Assembly (NCBI GenBank): GCA_000507305.1 | Contig: DF239259.1 | Coordinates: 113,578 to 177,577 of the forward strand | Length of the DNA stretch: 64,000 nucleotides | Direction of reading: 5' to 3' | DNA from: Breviolum minutum Mf 1.05b.01 | Taxonomy: Eukaryota > Sar > Dinophyceae > Suessiales > Symbiodiniaceae | Part shown: positions 12,541 through 24,109 of the stretch, piece after piece | How positions within the stretch are numbered: position 1 is the stretch's first letter | How the letters are laid out: each line of letters opens with the position of its first letter | Position numbers and translations under genes: made by a program | The notes under the pieces: model-generated | What the model saw: the letters and a program-made list of their open reading frames with translations, nothing else | The model's database searches: none | What the model was told of the DNA's origin: nothing

Positions 12541-13120
12541 AGTTAGGAAGTTAGTCAGTCAATCATTCAGTCAGTTAGTAGTCAGTTAATCAATCAATGA
12601 AATAGTCAGTTAGTCAGTTAGTCAAGTCAGTCAGTTAAACAGTTAGTCAATGAGCCAGATAGTCAGTCAGGAAGTCAACTAGTCAGTTAGTTGAACAGTC
12701 AGTGGGTCAGTTAGCTAGTTAGTCAGTTCATCAGTTAGTCAATTAGCTAGTTAGTCAGTCAGGAAGTCAAGTTGTCCGTTAGTTAATCAGTTAATCAGTT
12801 AGCTAGTTAGTCAGTTAGTCAGTTTGCCGATTAGTCAGTGAGTCAATTAGTCAATCAGTGTCAATCAGTCAGTTAGTCAGCTAGCTAGTGGGTTACTTAG
12901 TCAATTAGTCAGATAGTCAATTAGTCAGTTAGTAAATCAGTCAGTTAGTCAGTTAGCTAGTGAGCTACTTAGTCAGTTAGTCAATAGTCAGATAGTCAAG
13001 TAGTCAGTCAGCCAGTCAGAAAGTCTATGAGTCTGTTCGTCGGCTAATCATTCAGCTAATTAATCAATGAGTCAGCAAGTCAAGCAGTGAGTTAGTTGGT
13101 TAATCCATCAATCAATCAGT
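12537..13120. repeat. degenerate AGTCAGTT satellite, block 1
   Basis: Long run built from AGTCAGTTAGTCAATTAGCT-like 4- to 8-base words. It continues after a unique island (about 13121-13377) as block 2. Confidence 0.9.
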
Positions 13121-13377
13121 CAATCAAGATATTTGCGGATCTTGGACTCAACTTTTCCCCCTTTCGCAAAGTGAATGCGACTCGAGTGTGCTCGCTCCAT
13201 GCCTTGAGGCCTTGGAAGCTGAGCCTTAAAATTTCCATCCCTTTGTAGATGTGCCTGTCCTTCCTTGTAGCCGCTATCCGTTTTGTCACCTAATGTCGAT
13301 TGTCACTTGCAATCCTTGGCCCTGGCTGAATCCGGGGAGAGTGGCTTAGGGCAAACCGTTGGATGCCCCGGGAAAAA

Positions 13378-13655
13378 AATCAGTCAATCAATCAATCAAT
13401 CAGTTAGTCCATTAGTCAATTTGTCAGTGAACTAGTTATTCAGTTCATTAGCTAGTCAGGTATTAGTCAGTTAGTCAATGAGTCAGTTAGTCAATTAGCT
13501 AGTTAACTAGTCCAGTTAGCCAGTTAACCAGTTAGTCAGTTCATTAGTTAGCTAGTTAGTCAATCAGTCAGTCAGTAAGAAATTGAACTAGTCAGTTCAT
13601 CAGATGATTAAGTAGTCAATCAGTCAGTTAGACAGTCGGACAGTTAGTCAGTGTT
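13378..13655. repeat. degenerate AGTCAGTT satellite, block 2
   Basis: Same word family as block 1 (CAATCAATCAATCAGTTAGTC and variants). It ends shortly before the right edge of the copy A insertion. Confidence 0.9.
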
Positions 13656-14699
13656 TTTGTTTTGTCATCCGTGATTCACAACAACCAATCTCTCCTACAC
13701 GTTTCCTATTCTTGAAACTTCCGCCACCGCCTCGTGCGGTACTACTGGTAAACCCACAGGAACTTCACAATATTCCTGGGAGGTCATGTGGTGTTTGAGT
13801 CACACTTTAGATTTGGAAGCAGCTTCATTTTCAGGATGTTTTTCAGGCCTGAAATGGGCCATGGGGGTCATTTAAGAAATATCTGTGTATGTGTTTTGTT
13901 TGGCATGTGGGGTAACAACTTTCATGAACCAACAAGACCCATAGGCTTTAGTCACAGGTTCCGTCGAAAATTCCCACAGCAGGAGCGCCAAGTCATCGGA
14001 GCGGAGGCTAGAAGTGAAATGATAGCAAGATGGGCGTTAAGGTCGAAAAGATTGAATTAGAAAGGGTTCCAAATAATGTGATTAAACAAAAGATTGAATT
14101 TGAAGATGACAAGTTGATACAAAACGGCCAAGCTTGTTATTGTTGATCACTATGAGACAAACATGTGAATGCTGAGGTCATATACCGCAATGGTTGGTGG
14201 ATGATGGTTGATGGATTTAGCAGGACTCAAATTGGTTTGTAGACTGGTTGGTTTTTTAGATGTCCAATACCTATACAAAGAGACAACACCTTCTCCCGGC
14301 AAATTGTAATGAGCCATCCTCGTACTATAATGCTTTGTTTTCTTTGGAGTTAACACCCTCCCTCAAAAACAAACAGCAAGGCCGAACTCCAATAGGACCA
14401 TAGTCTTCCAACATTTTCCAACCATTCAATTTTCAGGGGCCAGCTGTTAGCTATGAAGGTATGTTCCTGTGTTTTCTCGTGGTTTTTCGTTCGCCAGATT
14501 GGTCTTGAAAGCCTCCACAGTTCCAGATCATGTCATTTGCTTCGCGATCACGGCAACTCGACTGGGATTATAGAGGTTTTCGATGGTTTTCCGATAGATT
14601 GAAGGATGTATAGGCAATGGAATCAATCATCAAGAATTCTTGGGGAACAAATTGAAACAACATGACTCACATGACATCTGTTTTCTTGAATCATCAACT

Positions 14700-14793
14700 C
14701 CCATAGGATCCATGTGACTGGCATATTTACCTACATTTACCATAAAAATCAACCAAATGTAGGTAAAAATTCCCTTTACATGGATCCTATGGG
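14700..14793. mobile_element. MITE-like element, family A (copy A)
   Basis: Perfect-looking terminal repeats CCCATAGGATCCATG / CATGGATCCTATGGG, with ACCTACATTTACC and AAATGTAGGTAAA inside. The same insertion sits at the matching place in copy B (20538-20629), so it predates the duplication. Confidence 0.85.
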
Positions 14794-15699
14794 ACTGAAT
14801 GGAAACTGACTTTGCCAGGCCCGACCCCGCAGACTCGTCCTGTGGAAAGCTTAATGCTTTCGTTATAGATTCCTGAAGCTTCCCAAAGCAACGGAACAAG
14901 ATGGAACCATTTGTCCAAAGAGCAGATGGGGTCAGGTAAATCCTTCACTTCACGGCAATTCATTGCGGCTTTGTCCTGCTTTGCCATCTGGTTTTTTGCA
15001 TCGGCTTGGTCAAATATGTGCTTGACATTTTTTGTCAGGACCGATGCTTTTTCAAACCAACAATGCAGACAAGAACTAGATTCGGCTATTCATTGCGGGG
15101 GCTTTGTCCTGCTTTGCCATCTGGTTTTTTCCATCGGCTTGGTCAAATATGTGCTTGACATTTTTTGTCAGGACCGATACTTTTTCAAACCAGCAATGCA
15201 GACAGGCACTAGATTTGGAACTGGAAAGCAGCATGTATAGTGAATATTCTCCAGACGTCCTGAAATTTCGTTCTTTCGGTGGGTGTTTTGAAGAATCTTT
15301 GCCACAATGATCAAATGATTCAGTTTGGGTCACTTTCGGGACTCTTGGATGGTATTCCGCTGCCCATCATACAAGACGCATCCGCAAGGGCGGTTGTTGG
15401 CAGCCGTGCCAACTGCGCCGATTGTGCTGACAAGACCCCGTTGCAAGTGGCAACACGTCGTGCGGGAAAAAGATGCACAGAAAGGGCTGGGGTCATAGAA
15501 ATCGATTTTCCTTTTCCCGTGGTTGGTGGGATATGTGATCTTTCCTGGAACAGCGTGTTTTTTTTCCCCGTTGAGAGGCCCAATGGTCCTTGGTTTGTTT
15601 GATGAAACTTCCGCATCGACTGACAAGAAGTCGTCCACCCATCCTGGATTGGTTGGACCCAATTTTAAAGACCTGGGTCATTTGATAAGGTGCAGAAAT

Positions 15700-15859
15700 A
15701 TATGGAAACATGGTTAAGATGAGTTACGAAATTTCAAGACCGAACAAAAACTCAAAGTCCAGTTGAATTGTACTGGTCNTATGGAAACATGGTTAAGATG
15801 AGTTACGAAATTTCAAGACCGAACAAAAACATCAAAGTCCAGTTGAATTGTACTGGTCG
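15700..15859. repeat. 80-bp duplication around an assembly N
   Basis: ATGGAAACATGGTTAAGATG and the following ~60 bases occur twice, separated only by the N at 15779. Copy B has the segment once. This is most likely a gap-joining artefact rather than biology. Confidence 0.7.
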
Positions 15860-17647
15860 TACCACTGAAGATGGAGAAAATCGACTTTAAAAGACAGATG
15901 TTAACAGAAATTGGAAATGACTATATATATATATATCCAGAGACTGGCTTGTGGCCACGTCACACAATCTTAATACCAAGAGCAGTTTTGCAAATCCTCA
16001 ATTTTGTTTGTCACTTAAGATGAGTTTATTGCAATGTGCCTATAGACATGATAGTGAAATAGTTTTCACAAACATATGTATCTTTATATTTGAACATTAT
16101 TTGTTTATATGCATAGATTCACCTGACGATCCTGAGACACGCAAAAAAATCTTTGCCGCAGCCCCTGGATGTCCAAATCTGCTCAAAGGCACTGAAGTTG
16201 TCCATTTTAGATCATTTTAGTGCATCTAAAAACGCCATGGCTAAACTATGGTTATCTCGACAAGCAAGCGAGAGTTATGGACGATCTGAGGATGCCCAGA
16301 TGTGACACGGAGCAAGATGTTTTTGTTCGCGATTGTTGTTGGAAGAGTCTAATACCTACATGTTATTGGTAAGTTTAGGTAAATAAATATACCATGGATC
16401 CTATATAGGAGATTTCTACAGATATCGAGAAGGGCTTCTTCCCTTTTTTTTTGGACTCCGTTTTTAGTTTTGAACTTGGAGTCTTCAAGTTCAAGTTGGT
16501 GGATTGTTTGATTAGTGATTTAATACTTATTAAGTGGTTGAATCAGTATATATTGCTTTTGTTTTCGGCGAAATTTCAAGGTTTGTCTAATATTTGTTCA
16601 AACCGCATCTACAATTTCAAAGATACCTCAGCCATTTCTCCACAAAGTTACGTATTCTTTTTATTCAACATGGGTTTTTTCATGTGTCATACATGCTTTC
16701 GAACAAAAAAAGTGCAGCTCTGACAGTTGATACGGTTTATGATGGGTCTTCCAGCATCCGTTTCAAAAGCCCTGAGAATTAGAAATCTCCCAAAAGTCGA
16801 TGTTGACAGGTATAGTGCGCCGAGTGCTGAATTTTTCCATGTGGGTTCCTCCAACGAAGGCCCATGCCTCGACTAAAACCAGTAAAGATTCCATTGATTT
16901 TTCGTGCTGGCTTAGCAAAGGTTCGCAGAGAATTTCCAGCTGTTCTTGATCGCAGTGGAACGTTATCCAGTCACTCGGCCGTGAAGGTTTTGTTAGAGAA
17001 GAGGCTCCCATCTTTTTTTTTTGCAGCGGGATTGTTGACAATAAACAGGTTTAGTGACAGTGGAGGAATTGAAAATTTAATTTCACGCCTACCCGATATT
17101 GACATGATTATAAGTGTGTTTTTAGTGTAGTTACTCATCATATTTTATTGACAGGACATGCGCACGGAGAGATATTTAGAGCACATTATGCTGACCTACA
17201 CTCACATTACTTTACATACATGTATATATATATAATATTTTCATACATATCTAAAGACCGTCCCTGACTTAGTCTCTTCGTGACGCTCCACCATCAGGGC
17301 TGACTTGTAGCGTGGCACACTTCTAGTTCATCGTGACAACTCGTCCTGTTGAAGGTCTTTAAATCGTCCTGCATGGTAGCAATGTTTTTATCTCCTCCCT
17401 GAAACTGTCAGATTTCTTGCCTTTCTGAACCAAAAAGTCTTGACAACAGCGAAAACATGGTCATGTTTCTACATGATTATCAGGTGACCACAGTGGGGTT
17501 TGGAACAGGGTTTTGGAATTTGGAGAAGTTTATTTCTACTTGGTGGAGAGGTTTTTTCCCCACCTGTCCGGCGAGGGTTGTTAGATTTTATGTGAGTTGT
17601 CGTCTCCTTCTCCTTCTCGTCCTCCTTCTCCTCCTTGTTCTCCTAGT

Positions 17648-17952
17648 CCTGGACCTCAACCGCGATCCTGTGAGTTCAGCGTTCCGTGCCGGACCTCAAC
17701 CGCGATCATGTGAGCTCAGTGTTCCTTGCCGGACCCCAACCGATCATGTGAGCTCAGTGTTCCGTGCCGGACCCCAACCGCGATCCTGTGAATNTCATGT
17801 GAGCTCAGTGTTCCGTGTCCGGACCCCAACCGCGATCCTGTGAATTCAGTGTTCCTTGCCGGACCTCAACGGCAATCGTGTGAGTTCAGTGTTCCGTGTT
17901 GGACCTCAACCGCGATCATGTGAGCTCAGTGTTCCGTGCCGGACCTCAACCG
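17648..17952. repeat. ~40-bp tandem array
   Basis: About seven copies of GGACCTCAACCGCGATCATG followed by TGAGCTCAGTGTTCCGTGCC, interrupted by the N at 17794. Copy number in the assembly is therefore uncertain. Confidence 0.9.
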
Positions 17953-18384
17953 CGTGTCAGAAAGAAGGGCAGAAGATATGTCAGAGAGAATGTTCGAGGA
18001 TCTGTCAGAAAGAAAGTTAGAAGATATGTCAGCAAGAATGACACAAGATATGCCAAAAAAATGTCCGAAAGAATGTCAAAAGAAATGTCAAGAATGTCCG
18101 AAAGAATATCAGAAGAAATGCCAGAAAGAATGTCACAAGATATGTCAAAAGAAATGTCAGAAAGAATGTCCGAAAGAATATCAGAAGAAATGTCAGAAAG
18201 AATTACACAAGATATGTCAGAAAAAATGTCAGACAAAATGCAAGAAGATATGTCAGAAATCATGTCACAAGATATGTCAGACAGAATGTCAGAAGATATG
18301 TCAGAAAGAACGCCAGACAGAATGTCAGAAGATATCTCAGAAAGAATGTCAGAAGATATGTCAGAAAGAATGTCAGAAGATCAC
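17953..18384. repeat. 12-bp tandem array (GTCAGAAAGAAT / GTCAGAAGATAT)
   Basis: About 35 degenerate 12-base units. Because 12 is a multiple of three and the unit has no stop, long frames open on both strands, giving MSERMSED-type and KCQKECQK-type repeats on plus and an SDIL-type repeat on minus. These are by-products of the array. No neighbouring exon supports translation. Confidence 0.9.
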
Positions 18385-19588
18385 CCCCAGTCAGTCTGCG
18401 AAGTTGAGAGTAACCGGACGCATTCCAGGAGATGAGTTGTATGTCTACCCTCACCTGGGACGATCAGGCTGACATAAAATCTAACGTGGCTGTTTTGAAA
18501 TGTCATGGTGGGGATCACTCGAAGTAAAGTAATTTGTTTAAGTTTGAATTAGTTGGGAAATCCCACCGCTCCCACCCTACGAGATCTGAAAATCACTCAG
18601 ATACCTGAGTTCATTTGAATCTTACCAGGAGATGTTGGAGGAAGATGTGAAGAAACGTCGGGGCAAAAACAGCAAGGAAGTGAACCAGGACTTCTCCTTA
18701 TCTTGTTGGTGGGTTGATATATTTGAACGAACTAGTTGGAAATCGCGCTGACACCCAGCAGATTTGTATCACGTTACATTATTTGGGTTGAACACTGACT
18801 TCAATCTTGGATCCCATGGTCCCATACTCGCTCGCCTCTGTGTTTCACATCGAAAAAGTAGTTGCAGGGCGCAATGTTGAAGGTTTCTTTTTGGCAACTA
18901 GTTGTTGACCATTTGCGGGTTTGTGTTGCAATGTTTGTGAGAGACACTTGTCTGCAGAAAAACAACGTATCAAACGCCAATTTTGTAAACAACACACAGA
19001 CTTCACATCAAACATATTTATTTTAATGTTACATCCAAGCAAACAATATATAGTTTGTAGATTGCAAAGTTATCCCAGTGTAACAACAATCCTGGTCCCC
19101 CTTTTTTCAACTCCAAGACGATATAAAAGCCGGATCCAAGTTGTAAAATGCAATGGTAAACCCACAGGAACTTCACAATATTCCTGGGAGGTCGTGTGGT
19201 TGGTTGAATGACACTTTAGATGTGGAAGCAGCGTCTCATTTTCAGGAGGTGTTTTTTCAGGCCTGAAATGCGGGTGATTTAAGAAATATATATGTGTTTT
19301 GTTTGGCATTTGGGGTGGCAATTTTCATGAACCAACATCAACCAGAAGACCCATAGGCTTTAGTCAAAAGTTTTCCTGTTCGTGTAGGTAAAAGTCCATC
19401 GAAAATTCCCACAGCAGGAGCGCCAAGTCATCAGAGCGGAGGCTAGAAGTGAAATGATAGCAAGATGGGCGTCAAGGTCGAAAAGATTGAATTACAAAGG
19501 GATCCAAATAATGTGATTAAATGAAAGATTGAATTTGAAGATGACAATTTGATACAAAACGGCCAATTTTGTTATTGTTGATCACTGT

Positions 19589-19749
19589 AGGAAAAATGCT
19601 GGTACTCTTGGGGTGGTACCCTTAATAATCAGCCCCATAAACCATATATAATGAGTATTTATTGGGTATATCTATCCTCTTTTAAACGGCTCCTTGGGGG
19701 GTTAACTAGCTAGGGTACCATCCCAAGGGTACCAACATTTTTCCTATGA
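19589..19749. mobile_element. MITE inserted in copy B only
   Basis: Terminal repeats of over 25 bases: AGGAAAAATGCTGGTAC...TTGGGGTGGTACCCT on the left and AGGGTACCATCCCAAGGG...CATTTTTCCT on the right. Copy A has the uninterrupted site (GATCACTATGAGAC near 14150). ACTGT flanks the element on both sides, a probable target duplication with a few extra bases on the right. Confidence 0.88.
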
Positions 19750-20537
19750 CTGTGAGACAAACAGGTGAATGCTGAGGTCATATAGCGCAATGAAGCTAAT
19801 GGGCCCGCATATGTCCACATTACTGCTTTGCATGTTCAGTCAGGGTTTATTCTTTGTACTTGCATCCACTATGTGATTGGTCAACGGGTCACCCGTTGAG
19901 AGGACTGCAATTCACAATTCTTGAGGTTTATATGACACTGCCACGGAAAAAATCAAAATGATTCTGGAAAAACACATCATTCAAGATGTGGATGTGTCAC
20001 TGAAAACTAGTGTCCCATTTTTCCCCGCAGATGGTTGATGGATTTAGCAGGACTCAAATTGGTTTGTAGGTTGTTAGGTTTCCTAAATGTCACTACCTAT
20101 ACAAAGAGACAACACCTGCTCTCGGCAAATTGTCAATGGAGCCATCCTCGTACTTTAATGCTCTGTTTTCTTTGGAGTTTACACCCTCAAAACAAACAGC
20201 GAAAGGTTCTTCAAAAATAGGCCGAGCTCCACTAGGACCATAGTCTTCCAACATTTTCCAACCATTCAACATTCAATTTTCAGGGGCGAGCTGTTAGCTA
20301 TGAAGGTATGTTCCTGTGTTTTTTCGTGGCTTTTCGTTCGCCAGATTGGTCTTGAAAGCCTCCACAGTTCCAGATCATGTCATTTGCTTCGCGATCACGG
20401 CAACTCGACTGGGATTATAGAGGTTTTCGGATAGATTGAAGGATGTATAGGCAATGGAATCAATCATCAAGAATTCTTGGGAAACAAATTGAAACAACAT
20501 GACTCACATGACATCTTTTCTTTGTCAATCATCAACT

Positions 20538-20629
20538 CCCATAGGATCCATGGGACTGGTATATTTACCTACATTTACCATAAAAATCAACCAAATGTAG
20601 GTAAAGATTCCCTACATGGATCCTATGGG
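20538..20629. mobile_element. MITE-like element, family A (copy B)
   Basis: Counterpart of the element at 14700-14793, with the same CCCATAGGATCCATG ends. Confidence 0.85.
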
Positions 20630-22359
20630 GACTGAATGGAAACTGACTTTGCCAGGCCCGACCCCGAAGATTCGTCCTGTGGAAAGCTTAGTGGTTTCGT
20701 TATAGATTCCTGAAGCTTCCCAAAGCAACGGAACAAGATGGAACCATTTGTCCAAAAGGCAGATGGGGTCGGTTGCTGGGTCAATCCTTCACTTTACGGC
20801 AATTCATTGCTGGGGCTTTGTCATGCTTTGCCATCAGCTTTTTTGCATCGGCTTGGCCAAATATGTGCTTGAATTTTTTTGGCAGGTCCGATGCTTGTTT
20901 AAACCAACAATGCAGACAGACACTAGATTTGGAACTGGAAAGCAGCAAAAATAGTGAATATTCTCCAAACGTCCTGAAATGTCGTTCTTTCGGTGGGTGT
21001 TTTGAAGAATCTTTGCCAAAATGATGAAATGATTTAGTTTGGGTCAGTTTCGGGACTCTTGGATGGTATTCCGCTGCCCAACAGCCCAACACAATTATAC
21101 AAGATGCAGCCGCAAGGGCGGTTGCTGGCAGCCGTGCCATGGGGGGGATTGTGCTGACAAGACCCCGTTGCACGTGGCAAAACAACGTGTAGTGGTTTCG
21201 TTTGAAATTTCAACCTGAAGGTTCCCAAAGCAACGGAACAAGATGGAACCATTTGTCCAAAGGGCAGATGGGGTCGGTTGCTGGGTAAATCCTTCACTTT
21301 ACGGCAATTCATTGCGGGGGCTTTGTCATGCTTTGCTATCTGCTTTTTTGCATCGGCTTGGCCAAATATGTGCGTGAATTTTTTTGGCAGGACCGATGCT
21401 TGTTTAAACCAACAATGCCGACAGGCACTAGATTTGGAACTGGAAAGCAGCATATATAGTGAATATTCTCCAAACGTCCTGAAATGTCGTTCTTTCGGTG
21501 GGTGTTTTGAAGAATCTTTGGCAAAATGATGAAATGATTTAGTTTGGGTCAGTTTCGGGACTCTTGGATGGTATTCCGCTGCCCAACAGCCCAACACAAT
21601 TATACAAGATGCAGCCGCAAGGGCGGTTGCTGGCAGCCGTGCCATGGGGGGATTGTGCTGACAAGACCCCGTTGCACGTGGCAACGCATCGTGCGGGAGA
21701 AAGATGCGCAGAAAGGGCTGGGGTCATGGAAATTATGCGAACAGGCTTAGTGTTGTTTACACGAAAAAAAGGAGGGCTGCTTAGCCTCCTAACCAATGTC
21801 ATCAATGTCCCATCCTTCCAGGCGCTTTTGAGTCGATGATGTTCCTTTTCCTGTGGTTCTTGGTACAAGAAGTCGTCCACCCATCCTGGATCGGTTGTCC
21901 AACCCAATTTTAAAGACCTGGGTCATTTGATAAGGTGAAGAAATATATGAAAACATGGTGAAGATGAGAGATATAATTTCAAAACACCAAAAAAAACGCA
22001 TCAAAGTCCAGTTGAATTGTACTGGTCGTACCACTGAAGATGGAGAAAATCGACTTTAAAAGACAGATGTTAACAGAAATTGGAAATGACTATATATATA
22101 TATAACCAGAGACTGGCTTGTGGCCACGTCACACAATCTTAATACCAAGAGCAGTTTTGCAACTCCTCAATTTTGTTTGTCACTTAAGATGAGTTTATTG
22201 CAATTTGCCTATAGACATGATAGTGAAATAGTTTCTATACTGTTTTTTTTATTGTTTTTACTGTCAATAAAGCTTGATAAAAAAATCACTTCAGGTTAAT
22301 ACATCACTAAGTCACTTAGATGCAGTTCGTTTTTTTTTCTTCGAATCTCGCACCCTCAG

Positions 22360-24046
22360 GAAGTGGGTTCTCCAGAGCGTAAGCGCGGAAGGGCAACCGG
22401 ATCGGCGTTGGTTCCACAAAGGGCTGTGTTATTCAAGGTGGCTTCACCTGTGAAAACTGTTGATGGTGATCGCGGGATTTCACCTGGGATGGTGCGAGCA
22501 AACCCTGTCAACAATGGGCAACCTCAACTACCAACCTCAACTGTTTTTCACGCCGGATTTCTGAACCATCAACAGTATGGTAAGTGAGATTCGTGGGTCA
22601 TGATGATTCCAATTTTACATGGTGTTAAAGAGGTGGTGATCACTTAAAAACTTTAACAAATTGCCTTGCTATGCCTTGCTTAGTTTTGGGGCGTCCACCG
22701 TGGCAGGACGCCCCTGGCATTTGTTTTTTATTGACATTTGAGCCATGCTCTTATTTTTGTGGTTAGCAACTTTGCTTCACAATGTTGCTTTGGAGTGATG
22801 GGTTCTTTCAAATTTTGAAACATCTTTGGTTTATCATTATTCCGATTCCTCCTTTCCAAAAAAAAACATGTAAAAAAACAAAACTAGGTGGTGGTTTCAA
22901 ATATTTTTTGTATCTTCACCCCTACCTGGGGAAATGATCCATTTCGACTATATAATATTTTTCAAATGGGTTGGCTCAACCCCCAAGTAGAAAACCTGGG
23001 ATGAGAGAACCACCGGTCAGGCAGTGGCAGATTGGTTAGGCACAGTTCCCTGCACCTTGCAGAAGTCTTCGGCGGAAGTGGTTCTGTACCTCGGAAATTC
23101 CTTCAGAAATTCCACGTTTTTTTTTTGTGTGTTGAAACAAATGGGAAAGAAAATGGCATCATGTGGGGATTGTAGATGTTATACGTTAGAGTTAGATGAA
23201 TTATATTGTTTTGGATTTGGTGTGGTTAATGTTTTGTAGTGTACATATTTGTGTATGTATATTTAGATAGACTCTCTTGGAAACGGGTAGTCTCTATTGC
23301 TATAATGTTGGGAAGACCTGGATTCCGCACTGGACCTGTTCGAGCTTTTCCATATTTCCCGCCCTTTACATCCATGATGTGCAAAAATGGTTTGAACAAA
23401 CAAAAACATGGGTTTTCCCCCCAAACGTTTCTGTAGGTATCTAATGTTAATGATGTATTTCCAAGTTTAGGGAGGTGGAAAGTTGGTCCGGGTCCCGTGA
23501 CTTGAAGTTTAGCACTTTGAAAGTATCGGAATTAAGTCCAGGAAATTCAAACGTTTGAGTCATATGGGGGGTTTCCGAGAATAGTGGGTTTTCCCCCCAA
23601 ATCATCCATTTGAATAGGGTTTTCCATTATAAACCATCCAATTTGGGGTACCCCTATTTTTGGGAAACACCCATATCACAGAGCTTTTATGATCAGTCAT
23701 TGTCCTAAGGAACGTGGTGCAAGTGGGCCAGACGCCATGTGTGGTAGATTTGATCTTTGATCCTGGCGCCTTGTATCCCAGCTCCAACTGATGGAAGGGT
23801 TTCGAAAAAAAAAACTAAAGACATGTGGACCCAATAGGCTAGCATGAATGGCATCTAGATGTATCTAGTTGATACCCATGCACGTGTGTTTTACTTGCAC
23901 CTGATATTGCGTGACGATATGATCGTCGTCGTTTCTGTCAGCAGCCCTTGGGTCACATAAACCACCACCACCACCACCACCACCACCACCACCACCACCA
24001 CCACCACCACCACCACCACCACCACCACCACCACCACCACCAGCAG

Positions 24047-24109
<63 letters not shown>

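Larger units (their letters stand above)
11901..13748. repeat. private insertion in copy A made of tandem repeats
   Basis: Copy B passes directly from AATGCAATGG to TAAACCCACAGG (about 19150), while copy A has about 1.85 kb between these points. It holds unique sequence, a ~95-bp tandem array (12146-12540) and two blocks of AGTC-based repeats. It was therefore gained in copy A or lost from copy B after the duplication. Confidence 0.85.
9755..16074. repeat. direct tandem duplication, copy A
   Basis: From TCACAAACATATGTATC to ATAGTGAAATAG the sequence matches copy B (16075-22234) nearly base for base over most of its length, broken by copy-specific insertions and small indels. The junction is visible: the end of copy A (GTGAAATAG) runs straight into the start motif (CACAAACATATG). 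Copy A carries a private ~1.85 kb repeat-rich insertion (about 11901-13748) and a private ~130 bp internal duplication (about 14960-15200). Confidence 0.93.
17558..18536. repeat. private insertion in copy B made of tandem repeats
   Basis: Copy A passes from TGGTGGAGAGGGTTT directly to AAGTTTGAATTGGTTGGG (about 11284). Copy B has about 0.97 kb between, made of a CTCCTT-rich start, a ~40-bp array and a 12-bp array. Confidence 0.85.
16125..18692 (+). pseudogene. decayed duplicate of the last exons of the 7179-11441 gene
   Basis: Counterparts of exons 9817-9885, 9954-10057, 10618-10809 and 11370-11441 are recognisable but damaged. The acceptor before the DPETRKK exon reads GAC instead of GAG. 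The exon matching 10618 has lost four bases (CTCGG region), which brings an early TGA, and further on it has another indel and a TAA. The stop of the final exon has become TTA, so the frame runs on. Copy A has none of these faults. I infer that copy A holds the functional exons and copy B is a relic, unless transcripts skip it. Confidence 0.65.
16075..22234. repeat. direct tandem duplication, copy B
   Basis: Second copy of the 9755-16074 unit. It carries private changes: a ~0.97 kb repeat insertion (17558-18536), a 161-bp MITE (19589-19749), a ~235 bp insertion (about 19795-20030) and an internal ~500-bp duplication (about 20700-21170 against 21190-21660). It ends at GTGAAATAG near 22234, where unique sequence resumes. 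Confidence 0.93.

Noticed and set aside
16763-17041. 92-codon minus-strand ORF in copy B
   Set aside because: The matching sequence in copy A is frame-shifted, and it is antisense to the better-supported plus-strand exon at 10618.
20773-21684. ORFs conserved in the internal repeats of copy B and in copy A (up to 216 codons, minus strand)
   Set aside because: Both strands are open. Differences between the three copies are nearly all amino-acid changing in either frame, and indels break them, so there is no sign of selection for protein.
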